DNA of 11,191 nt from Gammaproteobacteria bacterium (GTDB lineage Bacteria > Pseudomonadota > Gammaproteobacteria > Tenderiales > Tenderiaceae). Shown here in pieces: positions 6,184 through 11,191 of the stretch; within the stretch, counting starts at the first letter, position 1; each line of letters begins with the position of its first letter. The stretch lies in assembly GCA_027001525.1 (NCBI GenBank), contig JALTMR010000440.1, positions 1 through 11,191 on the forward strand, in the 5' to 3' direction. A model generated the notes under the pieces. The model ran no database searches, was not told the origin of the DNA, and saw only the letters and a list, made by a program, of their open reading frames with translations. Made by a program: the position numbers and the translations under genes.

Positions 6184-7857
6184 CTACACTTTAAACTGGC
6201 TGACCACCCCATGAAGCTCGGATGCCAGTTTGGCGATGTCGTGGCTGGCGATTTCGGTCTGGCCGGCACCGGTTGCCACTTCACCGGAGACATCGCTGAT
6301 GGAGACGATGCTGCGGTTGATCTCTTCGGAGACCATGCTCTGCTCCTCAGAGGCGCTGGCGATCTGGGTCGTCATGTCGGTGATGGTGGCCACGGAGTCG
6401 ATAATATTATCGAGCGAGTCGTTGCCTCGCGCCACCTGTTCAAGACTGCTGGCGGCACGATTGCTGCCCTGGCTCATCACGCTCACCGCCTCTTTTGCTC
6501 TGGCCTGGAGTTTTTCTATGGTCTGCTGAATCTCGTTGGTGGACTCCTGCGTGCGCTGCGCCAGAGTGCGTACCTCATCAGCCACCACAGCAAAGCCACG
6601 CCCTTGTTCGCCGGCTCTTGCAGCTTCAATGGCTGCGTTGAGGGCCAGCAGGTTGGTCTGCTCAGCAATGCCCTTGATCACATCCAGCACCGAGCCGATG
6701 CTCTCACTGTCCCCCGCCAGGCGCTCGATGACGCTGGAGGCATTATCGATCTCGCCTGCCAGGGATTTGATCGAGGCAATGGCACCACCGACGATCTTAT
6801 GACTTTCTGCCGCCTCACGATCGGCATCACCCACCGCCTTGGCCGCCTGGGCAGCATTTTGCGCCACTTCATGCATGGACGCCGTCATCTCGTTCATGGC
6901 GGTCGCCACCTGATCTGTCTCGCTCTTCTGACACTCCACGGCGGTGCGCGACTCCGTCGTCACGGCAGACAGCTCTTCAGCAGAAGAGGCCAGCTGAGTC
7001 GAGGCTGCAGCTACCTGATGAAGCGCAGTCTCCATGGAACTCATCATGTAATTAAAGTTGGCCCCCATTTCACCCAACTCATCTTTTCCTTCCGGGGCAC
7101 GCAAGCTCAGGTCTTTGTTATCTGCAATTTTCTGGATAATCTGATTGGTCTCGCCCAGCGAACCCCGGATACCGCTGGTAATCCACACCCCGACCCCCAG
7201 GCCAATCATAATGCTGGCGGCGGCGATGATTAACATGCCTACCATTGCCGTATGCTCTTCTTCCTCCACCATGGAGACAGATTTTTGAGTAAATTTCTCC
7301 ACCTCCACAAGCAGCGCCTCCAGCCCCTTGTTGAGTTGAGCCGCCTCACGCTCCGCCTTGAAGGCAATACGTTCAGCCTCATCCACACGACCACCTTCAA
7401 TCAAAGCAAAGGCCTCTTTAACATGGCGGTTATAAGTAGCGTGCTCCTTTCCAACGGCATCCAGTTGAGACAAAACCCGGTCAAACTCCACCCTGTCGCC
7501 CTCACCCAGACTCATGGCCAGCGCGCCCTGAACCAGGGCCTCACCACTTTTCATCTCTTCCTCGATCTGGCCATTTATCTCGTCAAAGCGGCGGTGCTGA
7601 GCCTTGACGGCAGACACCCCCGTCAATTCGGGGTTTTCAACCCCTCCGGCGCGCAGGGCTTTTTCCAGCGCAATACTCTGCTCTAGCTGCCCCACGGCAA
7701 TGGCCGTCAACGACTCGACCAGGGGAATATCCGCCTCAGCAATGTCTTGCACCTCATCCCCGATGAGTGACATTTTCGACAGCCCCCACCACACGACCAC
7801 CACCATCAACAAGGTGTTGGCCACGATCATCATGTTCATTTTATGGCTGATTTTCAC
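6184..7857 (-). CDS. Methyl-accepting chemotaxis protein (transmembrane chemoreceptor)
   Basis: The 557-residue inner-membrane receptor senses a periplasmic or membrane signal and controls CheA/CheW activity and hence flagellar rotation. TM1 spans about residues 8-26. A mostly helical periplasmic domain (27-203, compatible with a four-helix-bundle sensor) precedes TM2 (204-226), then a HAMP linker (227-280) and the cytoplasmic signalling coiled coil (280-557). The conserved hairpin tip is visible at about 395-425 ([20 protein letters not shown], then [18 protein letters not shown]). There is no C-terminal NWETF-type pentapeptide, so it probably depends on other receptors or direct contact for CheR/CheB adaptation. 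The start codon is GTG at 7855-7857, with AGGAG 6 bases upstream; an ATG six codons further in is worse placed. The ligand cannot be predicted. It is a single-gene unit with a FliA-type promoter upstream and a terminator downstream. Confidence 0.95.
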   Translation of the reverse strand: MKISHKMNMMIVANTLLMVVVVWWGLSKMSLIGDEVQDIAEADIPLVESLTAIAVGQLEQSIALEKALRAGGVENPELTGVSAVKAQHRRFDEINGQIEEEMKSGEALVQGALAMSLGEGDRVEFDRVLSQLDAVGKEHATYNRHVKEAFALIEGGRVDEAERIAFKAEREAAQLNKGLEALLVEVEKFTQKSVSMVEEEEHTAMVGMLIIAAASIMIGLGVGVWITSGIRGSLGETNQIIQKIADNKDLSLRAPEGKDELGEMGANFNYMMSSMETALHQVAAASTQLASSAEELSAVTTESRTAVECQKSETDQVATAMNEMTASMHEVAQNAAQAAKAVGDADREAAESHKIVGGAIASIKSLAGEIDNASSVIERLAGDSESIGSVLDVIKGIAEQTNLLALNAAIEAARAGEQGRGFAVVADEVRTLAQRTQESTNEIQQTIEKLQARAKEAVSVMSQGSNRAASSLEQVARGNDSLDNIIDSVATITDMTTQIASASEEQSMVSEEINRSIVSISDVSGEVATGAGQTEIASHDIAKLASELHGVVSQFKV

Positions 7858-8114
7858 AATCGGCTCCTAATCGTATCCAGCTCAACCCATCGCTCCGATG
7901 GCGAGCAGCAGACTCTCTTCGATCCAGGGCACTCCGATGCCAGATCACATATTTTTTAAAAGGTTTATTAATGTTCTCAAGAAATACATCATTTATTGTC
8001 GGCGTGGTCGGCGGTTAATTTAGACTTAATTTCAATGTTTATTTTTTTGACCTGCTTCCGTACCTGCACAAAAAAGGTGCAATGCCGGCTGAGCAGGCAC
8101 CCGGCACCAGAAAC
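7858..8114 (-). other. Chemoreceptor leader and promoter region
   Basis: No gene is seen between the chemoreceptor start and the clpB terminator. The stretch contains the chemoreceptor ribosome site (7864-7868) and a leader of about 130 bases. It also holds the sigma-28-type promoter at 7996-8022 and AT-rich DNA upstream of it. Confidence 0.6.
7996..8022 (-). promoter_or_regulatory. FliA (sigma-28) flagellar-class promoter of the chemoreceptor
   Basis: On the minus strand TAAA (8022-8019) is followed by exactly 15 bases and then GCCGACAA (8003-7996). The FliA consensus is TAAA-N15-GCCGATAA, so 11 of 12 defined bases match with the correct spacing. Chemoreceptor genes are classic FliA targets, and the element points toward the receptor gene. 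Transcription would begin near 7988. Confidence 0.8.
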
Positions 8115-8140
8115 GAAAAAAGCCCCGCAAATGCGGGGCG
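8115..8140 (-). terminator. Rho-independent terminator of clpB
   Basis: A 7-bp perfect GC stem (GCCCCGC / GCGGGGC, 8122-8128 with 8133-8139) with a four-base loop is followed on the minus strand by six Ts. It lies about 45 bases after the clpB stop. Confidence 0.93.
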
Positions 8141-8185
8141 TTCCTGGTTTTCATTTCGCTGCGGTTGCAGCTGAAGTAACAGACC

Positions 8186-10756
8186 CTACTTGAAGACGAT
8201 CTTCTCGCCATCAAAGTCGACATGAATGGTGTCATCCACTTTGTAGCGACCCTCCAGCAGCTCGTGAGCCAACGGGTTTTCGATCATCTGCTGGATCGCC
8301 CGTTTCAGCGGCCGTGCCCCATAGACGGGATCAAAGCCAGCCTCACCCAGCTTATCCAACGCAGCCTCACTGACCTCAAGCCCGATATCACGCGCTTGCA
8401 GACGGTGACGCAGGTAGTCGATCTGGATGTCGGCAATGCGGCGGATCTGCTCCTTCTGCAAGGGGTGGAAGACCACCACGTCATCAACACGGTTAATGAA
8501 CTCCGGACGAAAGTGCTGGCTGACAATCTCCATCACCGAGGCTTTCATCTTGTCGTAGTTCTCCTCGCCGCTCAGCTCCTGAATCACATGGGAACCCAGG
8601 TTGGACGTCATAACGATGACGGTGTTACGAAAGTCCACCGTACGCCCATGACCATCAGTCAACCGACCATCATCAAGCACCTGCAACAGAATATTGAAAA
8701 CATCCGGGTGGGCCTTCTCCACCTCATCAAGCAAAATCACTGAGTAGGGCTTGCGCCGTACGGCTTCCGTCAGATAGCCGCCCTCTTCGTAACCGACGTA
8801 GCCCGGCGGGGCACCGATCAGGCGAGCCACGGAGTGCTTCTCCATAAACTCGGACATGTCGATGCGCACCATCGCCTCGTCGGTATCAAACAGGAAGGTC
8901 GCCAATGCCTTGGTCAACTCCGTCTTCCCCACCCCGGTGGGGCCGAGAAACAAAAAGGAGCCGTTGGGGCGATTAGGATCGGATAGCCCCGCACGGGAGC
9001 GGCGGATGGCGTTAGCCACTGCCTTGACCGCTTCAGCCTGACCCACAACCCGCTTTTGCAGCGCCTCTTCCATGCGCAGCAGCTTATCCCGCTCACCTTC
9101 AAGCATTTTGGACACCGGAATGCCCGTCCACTTGGAGACCACCTCGGCGATCTCCTCTTCGTTAACGTTGGTTCGCAACAGCTGGGTATCCACATGCTCG
9201 GCCTCTGCCGCCATCTGCAACGATTTTTCCAGATCAGGAATTTTTCCGTATTGCAGCTCCGACATGCGGGTCAGATCACCGGCACGGCGCGCAGCTTCCA
9301 TCTCCAGGTGGGCACGATCCAGCTCCTCTTTAATGTGTTGCGTTCCCTGTAAAGCCGATTTCTCTGCTTTCCAGATCTCCTCAAAATCAGAGTATTCGCG
9401 CTCAAGTTTTTCGATCTCGTCTTCCAGCGCTTTCAAACGTTTTTTCGAGGCGTCATCGGTCTCCTTTTTCAACGCTTCGCGTTCGATTTTCAACTGAATC
9501 AGACGCCGGTCCAGCTTATCCATCTCTTCCGGTTTGGAGTCTATCTCCATGCGCAGACGACTGGCCGCCTCGTCGATCAGGTCGATAGCCTTGTCAGGCA
9601 ACATGCGATCGGTGATATAGCGATTTGACAGCGTCGCGGCCGCAACGATAGCAGGGTCCGTGATATCAACACCGTGATGCACTTCATACTTCTGCTTCAA
9701 GCCGCGCAAAATGGCAATGGTGTCCTCCACCGAAGGTTCACTGACCAACACTTTCTGGAACCGTCGCTCAAGCGCCGCATCTTTTTCGATGTACTCACGG
9801 TACTCGTTCAATGTAGTGGCACCGATGCAGTGCAGCTCGCCACGCGCCAATGCCGGCTTAAGCATGTTGCCGGCATCCATGGCACCTTCAGCCTTGCCCG
9901 CACCCACCAGTGTATGCAGTTCATCGATAAAAAGAATGATCTGCCCTTCCTGTTGCGACAGATCCTTCAGCACTGCTTTTAAACGCTCTTCAAACTCGCC
10001 ACGAAATTTTGCACCGGCAATCAACGAGCCAAGATCCAACACCAGCAGCCGCTTGCCTTTAATTCCTTCGGGCACTTCGCCGTTAACAATGCGCTGCGCC
10101 AGGCCTTCAACAATGGCCGTCTTACCGACGCCGGGCTCACCGATGAGCACGGGGTTGTTTTTTGTCCGGCGCTGCAATACCTGAATGGTGCGACGAATTT
10201 CATCATCGCGCCCAATCACCGGATCCAGCTTCCCCTGCTCGGCACGTTCGGTTAAATCGATGGTGTATTTCTCAAGCGCCTGGCGCTGCTCTTCGGCGTT
10301 GGGGTCGTCGATATTCTGGCCACCACGCATCTTCTCGATGGCGCTTTCCAAAGCATCCGCCGACGCCCCGGCGGCGCGCAGCAGTTCACCGATCTTGCTG
10401 TCGTCTTTAGCACACGCCAGGACAAACAGTTCACTGGAGATGTACTGATCCTTGCGCGCCTGCGCTTCCTTATCCGTGACGTTAAACAGACGCACCAGAT
10501 CGTTACCGATGCGCACATCGCCGGCAACGCCCTGCACTGTGGGCAACTGATCCAGCGACTCACCTAACTTTGAACGCAGGCTCAGTACATTTACGTTGGA
10601 CTGCGTCAGCAAAGGACGCACGCTACCCCCCTCTTGGTCCAACAACGCCAGCATGACATGAAGCGGCTCGATAAACTGGTGATCCCGCCCCACAGCAATA
10701 CTCTGAGCGTCGCCCAGCGCTTCCTGAAACTTGCTGGTTAATTTATCCATTCTCAT
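8186..10756 (-). CDS. clpB: Hsp100 disaggregase ClpB
   Basis: ClpB is a cytoplasmic hexameric AAA+ machine that, with DnaK/DnaJ/GrpE, threads and rescues aggregated proteins after heat stress. The 856-residue protein matches the usual length. The Clp N-domain covers about 1-145. NBD1 has Walker A GEPGVGKT (206-213), a pore loop KFRGEF near 251, Walker B IDE with E279, and arginine fingers R331/R332. The coiled-coil M-domain spans about 400-525 and includes Y503. NBD2 has Walker A GPTGVGKT (605-612), pore loop GYVGYEEGG with Y653, and Walker B LLDE with E678. No ClpP-docking IGL/F loop is seen, as expected for ClpB rather than ClpA/ClpC. The ATG at 10756 ([14 protein letters not shown]) has GGGAG 8 bases upstream and matches the family opening; the in-frame ATG at 10771 overlaps that site. 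The gene is single, behind a heat-shock-type promoter. Confidence 0.98.
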   Translation of the reverse strand: MRMDKLTSKFQEALGDAQSIAVGRDHQFIEPLHVMLALLDQEGGSVRPLLTQSNVNVLSLRSKLGESLDQLPTVQGVAGDVRIGNDLVRLFNVTDKEAQARKDQYISSELFVLACAKDDSKIGELLRAAGASADALESAIEKMRGGQNIDDPNAEEQRQALEKYTIDLTERAEQGKLDPVIGRDDEIRRTIQVLQRRTKNNPVLIGEPGVGKTAIVEGLAQRIVNGEVPEGIKGKRLLVLDLGSLIAGAKFRGEFEERLKAVLKDLSQQEGQIILFIDELHTLVGAGKAEGAMDAGNMLKPALARGELHCIGATTLNEYREYIEKDAALERRFQKVLVSEPSVEDTIAILRGLKQKYEVHHGVDITDPAIVAAATLSNRYITDRMLPDKAIDLIDEAASRLRMEIDSKPEEMDKLDRRLIQLKIEREALKKETDDASKKRLKALEDEIEKLEREYSDFEEIWKAEKSALQGTQHIKEELDRAHLEMEAARRAGDLTRMSELQYGKIPDLEKSLQMAAEAEHVDTQLLRTNVNEEEIAEVVSKWTGIPVSKMLEGERDKLLRMEEALQKRVVGQAEAVKAVANAIRRSRAGLSDPNRPNGSFLFLGPTGVGKTELTKALATFLFDTDEAMVRIDMSEFMEKHSVARLIGAPPGYVGYEEGGYLTEAVRRKPYSVILLDEVEKAHPDVFNILLQVLDDGRLTDGHGRTVDFRNTVIVMTSNLGSHVIQELSGEENYDKMKASVMEIVSQHFRPEFINRVDDVVVFHPLQKEQIRRIADIQIDYLRHRLQARDIGLEVSEAALDKLGEAGFDPVYGARPLKRAIQQMIENPLAHELLEGRYKVDDTIHVDFDGEKIVFK

Positions 10757-10795
10757 TTTGGTTGCTCCCAAAAAATATTTTTAACATACCCATTT

Positions 10796-10822
10796 AATAG
10801 GGGTGAATAAGGCAAATTCAAG
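10796..10822 (-). promoter_or_regulatory. Heat-shock (sigma-32) promoter of clpB
   Basis: On the minus strand CTTGAAT (10822-10816) is followed after 12 bases by CCCCTATT (10803-10796). The sigma-32 consensus is CTTGAAA with CCCCATNT at similar spacing. The -35 matches 6 of 7 bases and the CCCC of the -10 is intact. It lies about 40 bases upstream of the clpB start, and clpB is a classic RpoH target. Confidence 0.72.
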
Positions 10823-10854
10823 AAGACAACGTAATTAGTTCATCACAGAAACCA

Positions 10855-10885
10855 CCCTCTAAGAAAAATATTTTTTCAATGAGGG
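10855..10885. repeat. Imperfect palindrome in the clpB/lipoprotein divergent region
   Basis: CCCTC (10855-10859) and GAGGG (10881-10885) flank an A/T-rich inverted core of GAAAAAT and ATTTTTTC. Together they give arms of about 15 bases with a few mismatches. No U-run follows on either strand, so a terminator is unlikely. It may be an operator, or AT-rich upstream DNA of the plus-strand promoter that it touches. Confidence 0.4.
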
Positions 10886-10911
10886 AACCCTTCTCATCGC
10901 TCTGGCGTGTA
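10884..10911 (+). promoter_or_regulatory. Possible ECF-sigma promoter for the plus-strand lipoprotein
   Basis: GGAACC (10884-10889) is followed by 16 bases and then CGTGTA (10906-10911). This resembles the GGAAC...CGT architecture of extracytoplasmic-function sigma factor promoters. The predicted start near 10918 leaves a leader of about 30 bases before the ATG. No convincing sigma-70 boxes are seen here. The sigma factor itself is not in the window. Confidence 0.35.
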
Positions 10912-10948
10912 TGCCTGTGAGCACATCATTTATCTGGAGCAGAGCGCC

Positions 10949-11191
10949 ATGAAAACAAGACCTTTTATTCTGATCCCTCTGGTAACCGCCCTGGTTGCCT
11001 GCGGTGGCGGTAACGATTCGCCATCGACAACGAGCAACGCAGGCACCGTCTCGGTGCTTATCACAGACAACCTTACTTTAGACTATGCGGAAGTGTGGGT
11101 GAACGTTCAGTCCATCAGCGCTACCGATGCCAGCGGTCAATCCGTCACGCTGTATCAGGACGCAGTGGGCCAGACTCACAACCTGAGCCAG
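10949..11191 (+). CDS. Lipoprotein, DUF4382-like (cut by window edge)
   Basis: The 81 visible codons begin MKTRPFILIPLVTALVACGG. This is a lipoprotein signal peptide with lipobox LVAC (cysteine 18) followed by Gly-Gly-Gly-Asn, which favours outer-membrane sorting. After a short Ser/Thr linker the mature part reads GTVSVLITDNLTLDYAEVWV, then NVQSISATDASG. This fits the start of the DUF4382 family, beta-rich domains found in many secreted bacterial lipoproteins and of unknown function. The ATG has GGAG 9 bases upstream (10936-10939). The gene reads away from clpB and continues past the window end. The DUF4382 call rests on a short stretch and is less certain than the lipoprotein call. Confidence 0.75.
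   Translation, partial: MKTRPFILIPLVTALVACGGGNDSPSTTSNAGTVSVLITDNLTLDYAEVWVNVQSISATDASGQSVTLYQDAVGQTHNLSQ

Noticed and set aside
6007..7233. A 408-codon open frame on the plus strand
   Set aside because: It lies almost wholly antisense to the chemoreceptor gene. Its translation is His/Leu/Arg/Gly-rich with no recognisable domain, which is the usual shadow of a coiled-coil coding sequence.
8186..10756. Several long plus-strand frames inside clpB
   Set aside because: All are antisense shadows of the highly conserved clpB frame, without ribosome sites or recognisable products.

Overview
The window looks like a chromosomal segment of a free-living, motile, Gram-negative gammaproteobacterium, probably marine or environmental. 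This placement is an inference. It rests on the gammaproteobacterial style of SodB, ArgD/ArgF and ClpB, a full-length HAMP-type chemoreceptor behind a FliA-type promoter, a perfect CRP-type operator, and several outer-membrane-type lipoproteins. I see no mobile element, CRISPR array, tRNA, rRNA or phage gene.

Layout. All genes but the last lie on the minus strand. Positions 1-346 hold the start of argF (ornithine carbamoyltransferase, cut by the window edge). It is preceded by argD (362-1534), and together they form an arginine biosynthesis pair. Upstream is sodB (1668-2246, iron-type superoxide dismutase), whose leader region contains a perfect 17-bp palindrome. A strong terminator at about 2495-2537 closes the next unit: an outer-membrane lipoprotein with Ig-like and FnIII-like modules (4260-5084), followed by a secreted right-handed beta-helix protein (2564-4174). 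A perfect CRP-type site (5197-5214) lies about 110 bp upstream of the lipoprotein start. A long stretch (5085-6183) has no convincing gene; its right half is rich in GGA motifs and small inverted repeats on the plus strand. Next come a methyl-accepting chemotaxis protein (6184-7857) with a textbook-spaced sigma-28 promoter (7996-8022), then clpB (8186-10756) with a heat-shock-type promoter (10796-10822). Finally, a plus-strand lipoprotein (10949 onward, cut by the window edge) reads away from clpB behind a possible ECF sigma promoter.

Functionally these are independent units: arginine synthesis, superoxide detoxification, a surface or secreted polysaccharide-type module, chemotaxis, and protein disaggregation. 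The least explained parts are the lipoprotein/beta-helix pair with its CRP-type site, the GGA-rich intergenic region, and the clpB/lipoprotein divergent promoter region.
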